Notes: generated from the sequence alone by a model not told the origin. DNA of 64,000 bases from Symbiodinium sp. CCMP2592 (GCA_905221615.1 CAJNDT010003212.1:472001-536000); one strand, 5' to 3'; positions 32,601-45,559 are shown, numbered from the stretch's first letter. Program-made: numbers and translations.

Positions 32601-33620
32601 AGCTCCGCCAATGGCTGGTTTTGAGCTGAACACATGGCCCATGCGTAAATCTGCCAGGTTCGATCACCGACAACTTCCCTGGGCACGGTGCTTGCTCCTG
32701 CCGCTCTGCTTGCTTCGTTCTCACCTGCGATCGCCACGAGCACTAGATCCCTGGAGTCGTGCCAACGTGCCGCAAAGAACTGTCTGTGGTCCTAACGCAA
32801 TTCGTGCTCCTTGCAACGTTTGCCACTTGCCGGATTGTTCCCCCACTGTGTCGCACGGGCATGTGGTTCGTCAGCTCGAAAAAGCTCCCTGTGCCTTGAC
32901 AAGCCCTTTGGGCATTTCGTGCAGTATGCGCGCTGTTTCACAATTTATTGTAGCATGCTGTGTTAGGTCAAGCTTTCGGATACCTTTCATTTGCCGACGA
33001 GGTCTTCCCGCTGAGCATCTGCGACAGGGCGGACCCCGATCTTTGCCTAGCTAACGGTTAGGCGGTCAGCCTAAACTTCACAACTCCCTCACCTGCCTCG
33101 TTGTGGCTCTTCGTGCGGTTTGCCTTGCTACACACTGGTATGCTCGGCAGTACAGAGGAATTGCGCCTGCAAAGCTCCAGCCGCACGGTTGAATTTGCGC
33201 AGCCAGGGCAGCGCTCCATGGTGTTTCGAAAATGTCCACGGCAATGCTTGTTGTGTCTTGACTCTCGCAGGGCCGGGCGCTGCGGCTGCGCATGACATGG
33301 CTCAGAACTCGTAGCAGCTGCATGCTGGCCGCGCTGATCTTCGCCATCTTTGCAGTCCACTCAGTCATCGCTCACCCTCGGAGTCTGCAATTGGCATCAC
33401 ACACTGGGCGTGGTTAATACAGTGTCAGTCCTGCACTGCTGCCTGCCTTGCAAGTCGGCCGGTCGCCAGTGCCTGGACGAAAACCGTGAGGACACTCGCC
33501 GGCGTTATCCGTGCCCGGAACGTGAGGGTCGCTGAGCGCCCTTGGAGCGGCACTCGGCTGGGAGCCGTGCCAATCCATCGGCCAACAGGCAGATCCGTTA
33601 CGAGACTACGTGGAGCATCC
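32601..33620. other. No confident gene
   Basis: A 154-codon + frame (32590-33054) and - frames at 33058-33368 overlap others and carry no recognised motif. The tandem array starts after this stretch. Confidence 0.3.
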
Positions 33621-34197
33621 TTTCAAGGTTGCCAAGCTCCTGGATGGCTTGAACTGAAAGCACCGGGTGAGCCCTCCGTGCTAGGGCAAGCATGCTGAAC
33701 GTGTCGGAGAATGGTGCCAACAGCCTCGTCGCCGTCGTGTCAGCGTCCAATACACAACTGGAGCTCGCTTGCGATGTCCTCGTGCATTCTTCTCGGAATG
33801 ACCATGTGCATGGGGTTGCTACTCAAGTGACTCAAGTGTCGAGCATGTTGCCAAGCCCATAGAGTCCTTTCTCGGGAATTCCTGCTTTGTTCCGCCGTCC
33901 GTCGTGCAATCCATACGTCTCCTTCAGGAGAGCTCTGAGTCCATGTCTGCTTTCGACAGCATATCGGAGCGATCGGAATGAACTTGCGAGTCGTGCGAGC
34001 CTGTGGGCAGGCAAATCGGCGTCCGATTACAGAACATTTCAGAAAACATGGAGGAATGGGCCCCAAAGAGCTTAGCTCTGCAGCATGTGGCATCGGATGT
34101 GCACATATATACTACCGACTGATGTCCGTGGTCTGTTGGTTCACCACGCATTAATCTGCACAGCTGCTTGTAGCACCAGCGAGCCCAAACTCGGGGG

Positions 34198-34638
34198 ATG
34201 CAAGGGTCTGTACATGTCGCAGAAGGTCATGCCTGCCAGCCTTTCGCCCCAGATCAGCCACACACTTGTAAGCGCTGTGTTTCCATCCTCGGTCGGCCAT
34301 CCGTGGCACGCCCAGAGACAGGCACCAGTCAGGTAGCCTGCAGTGTGAAGCGCGCACTAACTTGTCGACATGGAGAAGGCTACTGCCTTCAGCAGGCCTC
34401 CATCCTTTCCTTGATTCAGTCTGCTACATGTGACATGGCTGGCTGGGGCCGCAGATTGCATTATCGCACCGGCATGCGTGTGCCAAGGCCGCAGGCATTT
34501 TGCAAGGTAAATGGATTTCAGAATCTGGTCAAGTGTCTCATAGCTCCAATATGGGTGTTTCCCGAGGCATGGCGCCGCGGGTGCATTGGACCCCGAGAAG
34601 GGTCACAGCATTTCGTCCTCCTGCTCCTGCCTGTTTGA
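34198..34638 (+). CDS. Unit ORF of array A, copy 1 (146 codons), product unknown
   Basis: The longest intact version of a + strand frame present in each unit. It contains QQASILSLIQSATCDMAGWG, then LHYRTGMRVPRPQAF, and ends VLLLLPV-stop. The distant copies at 59198-59722 and 61015-61539 align in frame (GQASVLSLIQPFACGIAGWS; ending VLLLLPL-stop), and the stop falls at the same place in all of them. The first codon is GTG or ATG in a weak context, so the true start, possibly behind an intron, is unknown. Copies 2-4 of the array are broken: a 7-bp insertion near 35995, the 45-bp insertion at 38072, and a 1-bp loss near 40149. The opposite strand is also open, so coding status is unproven. Confidence 0.3.
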   Translation: MQGSVHVAEGHACQPFAPDQPHTCKRCVSILGRPSVARPETGTSQVACSVKRALTCRHGEGYCLQQASILSLIQSATCDMAGWGRRLHYRTGMRVPRPQAFCKVNGFQNLVKCLIAPIWVFPEAWRRGCIGPREGSQHFVLLLLPV

Positions 34639-37600
34639 AGTGATTTGGTTGATAGGTGGTGCAGCGCCGATCGAGCAGGTGCGTCGGAGGTTCGAATTGC
34701 CGACGGTTGCTGGAAGTTCGCCCAGCTCAGAAGTGATCTCACCGAATCCAGTCGCGAGCCCGGTTGCTCTTGGGGCTCTTCGCAAGAGTCTGCAGGACTA
34801 GTCCGCGCAGAACTCCCGTTGACTTTCGCGCAGCTTCCGAGAATGGCGCCCTTAAATATGTGGAGGCGCATCCGCCTTCATGCGGTAGGCAATGGAGCGG
34901 CTTGTTTTGAGCGGTCGTAAGTTGTTCTGAGTACTGCAAAGGCCCCTGTGCCTGGTTCCTGTCAGTCTTTTCAGTTGCGAGGTTGCCACGATGGCTGTCG
35001 TCAACCGTGTTAGTTGATTGGCAGTTCATGTTTTCCCAGCTGGCTGACGCAACCGACTGTGTTTTGTACACTGCCGGGTGTGAGAGCGGCATGTGTGGCG
35101 CACCGCTGTGGGGCTGTCACTCGTGTTCCTGTGGTTGTCTTGGAGCAATGTGTGCAATTGCTTCTCCACGGTCTTTCCGGTCTTGCCACGGCCTCGGAGT
35201 CTATACGAGTTTGGGATGCGCACCCGGCTGCGGCTAGTACGGTGCTGCACGGATCTTAAAGTCATGCTGGATTCCGCGGTTGCCGGCGATCTGATGTCAA
35301 GATCACAACCCCTAGCACGTGAACGAGAGGCCCGGCATCTTTTCAAGGTTGCTACGCTCCAGCATACATGGATGGCTTGAACTGAAAGCACCGGGTGAGC
35401 CCTGCGTGCAGCAGCTGCTTGAGCACGTAGCAGCTGGTAGGGCAAGCATGCTGAACGTGTCGGAGAATGGTGCCAACAGCCTCGTCGCCGTCGTGTCAGC
35501 GTCCAATACACAACTGGAGCACTCCTGGTCGATTCGTCGCTTGCGATGTCCTCGTGCATTCTTCTCGGAATGACCATGTGCATGGGGTTGCTTCTCAAGT
35601 GTCGAGCATGTTGCGAAGCTCATAGATTCCTTTCTCAGGAATTCCTGCTTTGTTCCGCCGTCCGTCGTGCAATCCATACGTCTCCTTCAGGAGAGCTCTG
35701 AGTCCATGTCTGCTTTCGACAGCATATCGGAGCGATCGGAATGAACTTGCGAGTCGTACGAGCCTGTGGGCAGGCAAATCGGCGTCCGATTACAGAACAT
35801 TTCAGAAAACATGGAGGAATGGGCCCCAAAGAGCTTAGCTCTGCAGCATGTGGCATCGGATGTGCTTATATACTACCGACTGATGTCCGTGGTCTGTTGG
35901 TTCACCACGCATTAATCTGCACAGCTGCTTGTAGCACCAGCGAGCCCAAACTCGGGGGATGCAAGGGTCTGTACATGTCGCAGAAGGTCATGCAGTCATG
36001 CCTGCCAGCCTTTCGCCCCAGATCAGCCACACACTTGTAAGCGCTGTGTTTCCATCCTCGGTCGGCCATCCGTGGCACGCCCAGAGACAGGCACCAGTCA
36101 GGTAGCCTGCAGTGTGAAGCGCGCACCAACTTGTCGACATGGAGAAGGCTACTGCCTTCAGCAGGCCTCCATCCTTTCCTTGATTCAGTCTGCTACATGT
36201 GACATGGCTGGCTGGGGCCGCAGATTGCATTATCGCACCGGCATGCGTGTGCCAAGGCCACAGGCATTTTGCAAGGTAAATGGATTTCAGAATCTGGTCA
36301 AGTGTCTCATAGCTCCAATATGGGTGTTTCCCGAGGCATGGCGCCGCGGGTGCATTGGACCCCGAGAAGGGTCACAGCATTTCGTCCTCCTGCTCCTGCC
36401 TGTTTGAAGTGATTTGGTTGATAGGTGGAGCAGCGCCGATCGAGCAGGTGCGTCGGAGGTTCGAATTGCCGACGGTTGCTGGAAGTTCGCCCAGCTCAAA
36501 AGTGATCTCACCGAATCCAGTCGCGAGCCCGGTTGCTCTTGGGGCTCTTCGCAAGAGTCTGCAGGACTAGTCCGCGCAGAACTCCCGTTGACTTTCGCGC
36601 AGCTTCTGAGAATGGCGCCCTTAAATATGTGGAGGCGCATCCGCCTTCATGCGGTAGGCAATGGAGCGGCTTGTTTTGAGCGGTCGTAAGTTGTTCTGAG
36701 TACTGCAAAGGCCCCTGTGCCTGGTTCCTGTCAGTCTTTTCAGTTGCGAGGTTGCCACGATGGCTGTCGTCAACCGTGTTAGTTGATTGGCAGTTCATGT
36801 TTTCCCAGCTGGCTGACGCAACCGACTGTGTTTTGTACACTGCCGGGTGTGAGAGCGGCATGTGTGGCGCACCGCTGTGGGGCTGTCACTCGTGTTCCTG
36901 TGGTTGTCTTGGAGCAATGTGTGCAATTGCTTCTCCACGGTCTTTCCGGTCTTGCCACGGCCTCGGAGTCTGTACGAGTTTGGGATGCGCACCCGGCTGC
37001 GGCTAGTACGGTGCTGCACGGATCTTAAAGTCATGCTGGATTCTGCGGTTGCCGGCGATCTGATGTCAAGATCACAACCCCTGGCACGTGAACGAGAGGC
37101 CCGGCATCTTTTCAAGGTTGCTACGCTCCAGCATACATGGATGGCTTGAACTGAAAGCACCGGGTGAGCCCTGCGTGCAGCAGCTGCTTGAGCACGTAGC
37201 AGCTGGTAGGGCAAGCATGCTGAACGTGTCGGAGAATGGTGCCAACAGCCTCGTCGCCGTCGTGTCAGCGTCCAGTACACAACTGGAGCACTCCTGGTCG
37301 ATTCGTCGCTTGCGATGTCCTCGTGCATTCTTCTCGGAATGACCATGTGCATGGGGTTGCTTCTCAAGTGTCGAGCATGTTGCGAAGCTCATAGAGTCCT
37401 TTCTCGGGAATTCCTGCTTTGTTCCGCCGTCCGTCGTGCAATCCATACGTCTCCTTCAGGAGAGCTCTGAGTCCATGTCTGCTTTCGACAGCATATCGGA
37501 GCGATCGGAATGAACTTGCGAGTCGTACGAGCCTGTGGGCAGGCAAATCGGCGTCCGATTACAGAACATTTCAGAAAACATGGAGGAATGGGCCCCAAAG

Positions 37601-39036
37601 AGCTTAGCTCTGCAGCATGTGGCATCGGATGTGCACATATATACTACCGACTGATGTCCGTGGTCTGTTGGTTCACCACGCATTAATCTGCACAGCTGCT
37701 TGTAGCACCAGCGAGCCCAAACTCGGGGGATGCAAGGGTCTGTACATGTCGCAGAAGGTCATGCCTGCCAGCCTTTCGCCCCAGATCAGCCACACACTTG
37801 TAAGCGCTGTGTTTCCATCCTCGGTCGGCCATCCGTGGCACGCCCAGAGACAGGCACCAGTCAGGTAGCCTGCAGTGTGAAGCGCGCACTAACTTGTCGA
37901 CATGGAGAAGGCTACTGCCTTCAGCAGGCCTCCATCCTTTCCTTGATTCAGTCTGCTACATGTGACATGGCTGGCTGGGGCTGCAGATTGCATTATCGCA
38001 CCGGCATGCGTGTGCCAAGGCCACAGGCATTTTGCAAGGTAAATGGATTTCAGAATCTGGTCAAGTGTCTCAGCTTTGTAGACTGTAGTTTAGCAGTACT
38101 GCTAGAGCCCGCGAGCTAGCTCCAATATGGGTGTTTCCCGAGGCATGGCGCCGCGGGTGCATTGACGCCCGAGAAGGGTCACAGCATTTCGTCCTCCTGC
38201 TCCTGCCCGTTTGAAGTGATTTGGTTGATAGGTGGAGCAGCGCCGATCGAGCAGGTGCGTCGGAGGTTCGAATTGCCGACGGTTGCTGGAAGTTCGCCCA
38301 GCTCAAAAGTGATCTCACCGAATCCAGTCGCGAGCCCGGTTGCTCTTGGGGCTCTTCGCAAGAGTCTGCAGGACTAGTCTGCGCAGAACTCCCGTTGACT
38401 TTCGCGCAGCTTCTGAGAATGGCGCCCTTAAATATGTGGAGGCGCATCCGCCTTCACGCTGTAGGCAATGGAGCGGCTTGTTTTGAGCGGTCGTAAGTTG
38501 TTCTGAGTACTGCAAAGGCCCCTGTGCCTGGTTCCTGTCAGTCTTTTCAGTTGCGAGGTTGCCACGATGGCTGTCGTCAACCGTGTTAATTGATTGGCAG
38601 TTCATGTTTTCCCAGCTGGCTGACGCAACCGACTGTGTTTTGTACACTGCCGGGTGTGAGAGCGGCATGTGTGGAGCACCGCTGTGTGGCTGTCACTCGA
38701 GTTCCTGTGGTTGTCTTGGAGCAATGTGTGCAATTGCTTCTCCACGGTCTTTCCGGTCTTGCCGCGGCCTCGGAGTCTGTACGAGTTTGGGATGCGCACC
38801 CGGGTGCGGCTAGTACGGTGCTGCACGGATCTTAAAGTCATGCTGGATTCTGCGGTTGCAGGCGATCTGATGTCAAGATCACAACCCTTAGCGACGAAAC
38901 GTGAACAAGGAGGCCTAGCATCTTTGCAAGGTTGCTGGCTCCAGCATACCCGGGTGAGCACTCCGTGTAGCAGCTGCTTGAGCAAGTAGCAGCTGGTAGG
39001 GCCAGCATGCCCAACATGTCGGAGATTGGTGCCAAC

Positions 39037-39350
39037 GGATCCCCACCCCCTAACAATGCGCCTTGCGGGGGGTAGTGACTCTGGGCCCGGCACATTATAG
39101 GGACTCTCCCGGGCTCATTTCTGTGAGAGTGGGGTGGTGGGGTTAAAAATCAGCCCCACTCTTGACATCATGTGACAGCTTCCTGCTCCGTAGCTTTTGC
39201 ATGGTAGTACGTGCTACATCTTGCTACCAGCAGCAATGGTTCTCGTGAGAGTGGTTCAACCACCCCCTGACACACGAGCATCCCCAGGAATGGACCCGGA
39301 CTCATTTCCGAACCACCCCCCACTACCCCACCGCTGTTAGGGGGTGGGTA
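39037..39350. mobile_element. 314-bp non-autonomous TIR transposon (MITE)
   Basis: Bounded by CCCACCCCCTAACA (39042-39055) and its inverted copy TGTTAGGGGGTGGG (39335-39348), and flanked by the 7-bp direct repeat TGCCAAC (39030-39036 and 39351-39357). The three sister units carry the uninterrupted site GGTGCCAACAGCC once, so the empty site is directly visible. No open frame for a transposase. The length of the duplication is compatible with several DNA transposon superfamilies, so I do not name one. Confidence 0.85.
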
Positions 39351-41517
39351 TGCCAACAGCCTCGTCGCCGTCGTGTCAGCGTCCAATACACAACTGGAGC
39401 ACTCCTGGTCGATTCGTCGCTTGCGATGTCCTCGTGCATTCTTCTCGGAATGACCATGTGCATGGGGTTGCTTCTCAAGTGTCGAGCATGTTGCGAAGCT
39501 CATAGAGTCCTTTCTCGGGAATTCCTGCTTTGTTCCGCCGTCCGTCGTGCAATCCATACGTCTCCTTCAGGAGAGCTCTGAGTCCATGTCTGCTTTCGAC
39601 AGCATATCGGAGCGATCGGAATGAACTTGCGAGTCGTACGAGCCTGTGGGCAGGCAAATCGGCGTCCGATTACAGAACATTTCAGAAAACATGGAGGAAT
39701 GGGCCCCAAAGAGCTTAGCTCTGCAGCATGTGGCATCGGATGTGCACATATATACTACCGACTGATGTCCGTGGTCTGTTGGTTCACCACGCATTAATCT
39801 GCACAGCTGCTTGTAGCACCAGCGAGCCCAAACTCGGGGGATGCAAGGGTCTGTACATGTCGCAGAAGGTCATGCCTGCCAGCCTTTCGCCCCAGATCAG
39901 CCACACACTTGTAAGCGCTGTGTTTCCATCCTCGGTCGGCCATCCGTGGCACGCCCAGAGACAGGCACCAGTCAGGTAGCCTGCAGTGTGAAGCGCGCAC
40001 TAACTTGTCGACATGGAGAAGGCTACTGCCTTCAGCAGGCCTCCATCCTTTCCTTGATTCAGTCTGCTACATGTGACATGGCTGGCTGGGGCCGCAGATT
40101 GCATTATCGCACCGGCATGCGTGTGCCAAGGCCACAGGCATTTTGCAAGCAAATGGATTTCAGAATCTGGTCAAGTGTCTCATAGCTCCAATATGGGTGT
40201 TTCCCGAGGCATGGCGCCGCGGGTGCATTGGACCCCGAGAAGGGTCACAGCATTTCGTCCTCCTGCTCCTGCCCGTTTGAAGTGATGAGGTTTTGGTTGA
40301 TAGGTGGAGCAGCGCCGATCGAGCAGGTGCGTCGGAGGTTCGAATTGCCGACGGTTGCTGGAAGTTCGCCCAGCTCAAAAGTGATCTCACCGAATCCAGT
40401 CGCGAGCCCGGTTGCTCTTGGGGCTCTTCGCAAGAGTCTGCAGGACTAGTCTGCGCAGAACTCCCGTTGACTTTCGCACAGCTTCCGAGAATGGCGCCCT
40501 TAAATATGTGGAGGCGCATCCGCCTTCGTGCGGTAGGCAATGGAGCCGCTTGTCTTGAGCGGTCGTAAGTTGTTCTGAGTACTGCAAAGGCCCTTGTGCC
40601 TGTCAGTCTCTTCAGTTTCGAGGTTACCACGATTGCTGTTGTCAACTGTGTTAGTTGATTGGCAGTTCATGTTTGTGGTTCTGCGATGAGCTTACACTGC
40701 AATAGTTCCTATCTTCCGCACAAACCTTAAACGCAAGCACTTCAACTGAAACTCTGGGACGGCCCCAAACGCCCCTAACTACTGATGAGCGCCCTTGAAA
40801 CCTTGCTGCAGCCCTTTAGCCCCAACCCAGGCATGCTGATGTTGGGAATCGCAATTTACCCACCAACACCATTGTACAGGTCTTTCCGACCTTGCCACGG
40901 CCTCGGAGTCTGCACGAGTTCGGTATGCGCACCCGGGTGCGGCTAGTACGGTGCTGCACGGAGTCATGCTGGATTCTGCGGTTGCAGGCGATCTGATGTC
41001 AAGATCACAACCCTTAGCGACGAAACTTGAACGAGGGGGCCTAGCATCTTTGCAAGGTTGCTGGCTCCGCATACCCGGGCGAGCCCTCCGTGCGGGGTGA
41101 GGACGGATTGAACTGAAACCGCCGGCTGAGCCCTGCTTACACCGTCTGCTTCAATAACGAGGGCCTCCTCGCCTGCTCCAAGTTGCAACAGGTCTAAAGT
41201 GCCAGAGACGGGATTTCGCCGCTCTAATGGGGCAGCGGTTTCGCTCAAGCAGCTATTGGTGCAACCCGCCACCCATGCACATGGCATTGCGAAGGTGTTT
41301 CCCTTGCTTTGCATGACTTCTTCTGCCAGCCTGGCTTTACACTTCTTCGAGCTCGAAATCGCAGTTGATCCAGCTCCGTGCCAAGTCAAACAACCACGAT
41401 GTCCCTTGACGGTCTGCCGGTTGCTGAAGTCAGGAGCCGGTTGAGGCAGCAAGGACAACTGCTGATGGAGTTCCATCAGCACCTGCAGGCGTTGGCGCGG
41501 AAAGCCGCAAGGCATGC

Positions 41518-41760
41518 TTGATCGGCTTGAACTCAATGGGCTTTACATGCATTTTTCGTCCATTTGTGCCGTGTCTTGTCTCGGACTTCTGCAAAGAAGA
41601 CTCAGCTGTTGAAGAGTCACTTTGGTCGGTGAGCGCGGCTGCAGAGGCGTCTCCGCCCTCGAATTCGTCCTGGGCGTTGGTGGGAGGATTGCAGGCCCCG
41701 TCCGTCACATCGTTTCGGACTGCCATCCTAGGTCGTTGCTGCGGCATTCGCGGCCTTTGA
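41518..41760 (+). pseudogene. EDSA-module remnant, copy in S1
   Basis: The + frame reads IGLNSMGFT, then PCLVSDFCKEDSAVEESLWS and SAAAEASP. Diverged copies occur in S2 near 51961-52085 (IGLDSTGFT ... CKEDSAVGDS), at 52430-52560 (GLNSRSLIGSF ... DFCREDSAIGEELW) and at 53675-53765 (TGSTGSF ... CAEDSATGAS), and two more in S3. Differences between copies are mostly conservative (N/D, K/R, V/I/T, E/D), as expected if the sequence once evolved as protein. The family is unknown. Confidence 0.4.
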
Positions 41761-43230
41761 ACCTGGCCCCGCCCTCTGCAAAGCAAGCCTGCCGTTTCAA
41801 ACATGAGGCGGCGCTTGCAATGCACAGCGGCCGTCCTCGCACATCCCGGTTCAAGCCGCCACCGCTGTGCTTGGCATTTGTGGCTAAGCGCCCATCCCTG
41901 AAGAGGCATCTCCGCCCCCCGAGTGGTTTGAGGCTGATCAATTCGGTTGGCCCCAGTTGCTGCATATTGCTGCGGCACTCGCGGCCTTTGAACCAGGCCC
42001 CACCCTGTGCACAGGACTCCGTCGTTTCAAAAATGAGGCGGCGCTTGCACTGTACAGCCAACGTCCTCGTGCGTCCCGGTTCAACCTGCCACCCTTACAC
42101 CTGGCATCTGCTCCGAAGATCACTCCATTGCCTGGGCTGTTACACGCCGCTTCCCCTTTGCTCGGCATCTGCGGCTAAGACCGATCCCCGCAAAAGGCAT
42201 CTCCGCCCCCTGAGTGATTTGAGGCTTGCAGGCTCTGTCCGCCTGATTGTTTCGGTTGGCCCCGGTTGCTGCATATTGCTGCGGCATTCGCCGCCTTTGA
42301 ACCAGGCCCCACCCTGTGCACAGGACTCCGTCGTTTCAAAAAAGAGGCGGCGCTTGCACTGCGCAGCCGACGTCCTCCTGCATCCCGCCACCCCTGCGCC
42401 TGGCATCTGCTCCGAAGATCACTTTATTGCTTGGGCTGGTACATGCCGCTTCCCCTGTGCTTGGCATCTCCGCCCCCCGAGTTTGAGGCTTGTAGGCGCT
42501 GTCCGTCTGATCGTTTCGGTTGGCCCCGGTTGCTGCATATTGCTGCGGCATTCGCGGCCTTTGAACCAGCCCCACCCTGTGCACAGGACTCCGTCGTTTC
42601 AACAATGAGGCGGCGCTTGCACTGCACAGCCGACGTCCTCCCGCATCCCGCCACCCCTGCGCCTGGCATCTGCTCCGAAGATCACTTTATTGCTTGGGCT
42701 GTTACATGCCGCTTCCCCTGTGCTTGGCATCTGCGGCCAAGACCGATCCCCGCAAAAGGCATCTCCGCCCCCCGAGTTTGAGGCTTGCAGGCACTGTCCG
42801 TCTGATCGTTTCGGTTTGCCCAGGTTGCTGCATATTGCTTCGGCATTCGCGGCCTTTGAACCAGGCCCCACCCTGTGCACAGGACTCCGTCGTTTCAAAA
42901 ATGAGGCGGCGCTTGCACTGTACAGCCAACGTCCTCGTGCGTCCCGGTTCAACCTGCCACCCTTACACCTGGCATCTGCTCCGAAGATCACTCCATTGCC
43001 TGGGCTGTTACACGCCGCTTGTTCTGCCGGCCTGGCTTGACACCTTTTCGAGCTCGAGCCCGCGTGTAACTCCCCTGTGCTTGGCATCTGCGGCGAAGGC
43101 TTGCAGGCTCTGTCCGCCTGATTGTTTCGGTTGGCCCCGGTTGCTGCATATTGCTGCAACATTCGCGGCCTTTGAACCAGGCCCCACCCTCTGCAAGGCA
43201 ACCCTGCCGTTTCAAACGTGAGGCGGCGCT
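41730..43230 (+). repeat. Internal tandem repeat, six units of ~230-316 bp
   Basis: GCGGCCTTTGAACC or a close variant recurs near 41750, 41981, 42290, 42554, 42849 and 43165. In + frame most units encode FEAC..CPSDRFG.PRLLHIA, then AFAAFEPGPTLCTGLRRF and ALYSQRPRASRFNLPPL. Related peptides occur once in S2 (52190-52400: ALHSHRPGASRY, FEACGPCPSDRLPW). Frame breaks between units mean it is no longer one continuous gene. Confidence 0.85.
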
Positions 43231-43637
43231 TGCACTGCACGGCGGCCGTCCTCGCACGTCCCGGTTCAAGCTGCCACCCCTGTGCTTGGCAGCTGCGACA
43301 ACTCCCCTCGGCGACAAGGGCCGGAAAGGGGTTAGGCGGGGAGGGTGGAAGGGGTGTGGGCGACTTTCGACAGTTTTTGTCTTCGGCCTGAACTGTTTGT
43401 CGGCCGACCTCCAATCGCCATGCAGTTAAGTTGCCGAGAGGTCCATCCAAGCCTCGCGGTGAGATGCGCCACAGACAAAGTAAGACAACAGAAAGTCCTG
43501 ATCGTGCGTCTTGCACCGGAGGCTGAGGCCTTGTCGGCTTTTCATTGCTTGGCTTGTTACACGCCGGCACTTCTTCTGCTAGCGCCGCTGGCGAGCTCGC
43601 GTGCAGCCCAGGTGCAGAGTGAGCGAAGTGGCATCGT

Positions 43638-44063
43638 TTGGCCGCTGCTCTTGCGCAGCGACTCTGTGTCTTCAATGCGACATCGACGGGGGCTAGGACC
43701 CTTGTCGCCGATCCTCTGTGCAGACCAGAGTCGTGTACTCCACAGTCGGTAGATACACTGAATTACACTGACATGATATGCCCCTTCTTCGAATCCTGCC
43801 ATATGTCTCTCGCTGACACTGCGCCAGTTCAGTTTGGTTTGGAAGCTGCACTCGGGCTGCTTGAAGACCTCGAAAAGGACTCTGCGATTGAAGCTTCATA
43901 TCTTCACGCATCAACTTCGTGTCGTTGTAGTGACTGCAGTCAAGTCAAGCCAGCACTCTACGGAATTCCAGGTCTCTGCCGAGGCTGCAGCTCCAAAGTT
44001 CATGCTGCCCGATCACTGTCCCCATGGATGCACCCGAGCAGCAAGGGCCAAGTACCAGCGTAG
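43638..44063 (+). pseudogene. Deleted paralogue of the 52924-53529 ORF
   Basis: This frame shares RLCVF.ATST, QSVDT, CHMSLAD and LEAALGLLEDL with the S2 ORF at 52924-53529, but the upstream half (VLIVRLAPEA..., 43490-43630) is in another frame after a 13-bp loss relative to S2. Downstream, a deletion of about 420 bp between two GAAGAC motifs fuses LLEDLE directly to KDSAIEAS and CRGCSS, which in S2 lie in a separate segment at 53740-53870. Confidence 0.45.
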
Positions 44064-44312
44064 CCTAGAGACAAGCACAAACCAGAGACTGGCACTTTGT
44101 TCGGCCGCTTCAATCTTGAGATCGTGGGCACACGCCTTCTGCACGGCCGGCGCAATGCCGTCTTGGCTTGGGAACTTGCTTCACATGGCCGTCTGTTGCT
44201 CCTACGCTCGCACGCCAGAAGTTCTTCTGCCAGCCTGCCTTGATGCCCTTTCGAGCTCGAGCGCACGTGCCACCCGGTGCACCTTTGTGCCTGTAGCCTG
44301 TAGTGACATGGG

Positions 44313-44484
44313 AGAGGGCCGGATGAGATCCAGCTTGCTGACCGCTCAGGGTTCCATCGAGTTCGTGGCCCGCAAGAGGCAAGACGACAGCAAGATGAGC
44401 ACGGGCACGCAGGAGCAGTTCAGACTCCAACGGCTCGTTTTATCCTTCTGCGCGGCGAAGGGCTGCCTTTTTGCTGACGGGTGA
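44313..44484 (+). pseudogene. Conserved S-module ORF, S1 copy
   Basis: MRSSLLTAQGSIEFVARKRQ followed by DSKMSTGTQEQFRLQR and CAAKGCLFADG-stop. The S2 copy (54160 to about 54372) keeps the frame with mostly conservative changes and continues beyond the stop (LPGTERLLGHSVCASP). Product unknown. Confidence 0.3.
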
Positions 44485-45559
44485 TCGGGACTAAAACTAA
44501 GAGATTGCTGGGGCTTGGCGTTTGTGTCAGTCCTTGGCTTCGCTTCCGACGGTGATGGCCACCAGCAGAGTCTCAGGGCGCATGGGACACAGGCCCCCTG
44601 CCAGGACTGGCGAGTGCCTCGCATCGCGCAGGAGCACCGCTTGCCACATCCCGTCCCGTCCCAGCACTCTGTCGTGCATGCAGTACGTGGCCCGATGCGT
44701 CACCAGCTGTCTGGAGGAATAGCGGGTAGGCGAGGTCGCTCCACTGTCGTATGCGTCACCGAGTGGAGCGTCGCTGGATCAAGCGGCACTTCAGTTTTGT
44801 TTCCCCTCGGTTGTGTTGCTGGTGCCGATGAGACGATCAGTCACGGCACAAACACGCTCAATGGGTGCGTCGTATCTTTTCCTTGATTCTCGGCTCCCGC
44901 ACGCATGGACGGCTTGAGCTGACTTTGCTGAGTGAACAACTGCGGGCGCGGCGGTTGCTTCAAAAAGCAGCTCGGGGTAACGAGTAGCTCATTGGGCAAG
45001 TATGCCGAAACTTTCGATGACGATTGGAGCATATGGGCGCAAACAACCAAGTTGGTGCACCGGGGAGAGGAGTTCTGTGATCAGAATGCCAGGTTGGCTT
45101 CCAAGCAGGATGATTCTGAATAGCACCTGCAGCAGGAGTTCTTCTGTACAGTCGAAACCAGAAATCGCGCTTGGAGTCCAGATGCATGCGCGGGTGCGTG
45201 AACATCCGCTGTGGCGATAGCTTGAACGAGCGCAGGCAGTCCATGTTGCATGTCTGAGCTCGCAGCGCACTCGCATGTCGCGGGTTGCTGCGAACTCATA
45301 TACAAGTGTGAACACAGCTTGAGCTCTCTCTGGTCGGTTCACTGCGATGGGCTCTAGTAGGCCCATGCTTGGTCCCAAGAAGTCCATGTCTCGGAATGAC
45401 TACGTGAACGGCTTGCGGCTGAAGTCTCGGACATGCGATGGAGTCCCGAGAGTCTCTGTCCGGCAATTCCGTCCCTGGCGGCACCATCGCGGAGTTCAGT
45501 GTTAGTGCCTGTGCCTCAGGATTGCTCTTGGAGCGTCAGGTCTCCTTGCAGAAAGGCAA

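Larger units (their letters stand above)
33621..41095 (+). repeat. Tandem array A: four ~1.77-kb units
   Basis: Using TTTCAAGGTTGC as the boundary, units span 33621-35340, 35341-37109 (1769 bp), 37110-38922 (1813 bp) and 38923 to about 41095. Copies 1-3 are almost identical over most of their length. Copy 3 has about 45 extra bases at 38072-38117. Copy 4 carries the 314-bp element at 39037-39350, and the segment 40672-40879 replaces the normal sequence. The same unit, more diverged, forms the arrays at 44.9-51.0 and 54.9-62.3 kb. Confidence 0.95.
41100..44930 (+). repeat. Spacer module S1 between arrays
   Basis: First of three copies of a module that alternates with the arrays. Its right part (43280-44480) aligns with 52735-54320 in S2. 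Its left part is enlarged by an internal tandem repeat (41730-43230). It carries several + strand coding remnants described separately. Confidence 0.8.

Noticed and set aside
34637-34710. Second tRNA-like A/B box pair (TGGTTGATAGG and GGTTCGAAT) in each array A unit
   Set aside because: The match is not kept in the diverged units of arrays B and C and no cloverleaf forms, so chance resemblance is likely.
34983-35237. Cys-rich + strand frame (84 codons) and an adjacent frame with SESIRVWDAHP resembling a WD40 repeat
   Set aside because: Only one such motif per unit, and the frame is broken by a stop in several diverged copies. Not enough for a WD40 or Cys-rich toxin-like call.
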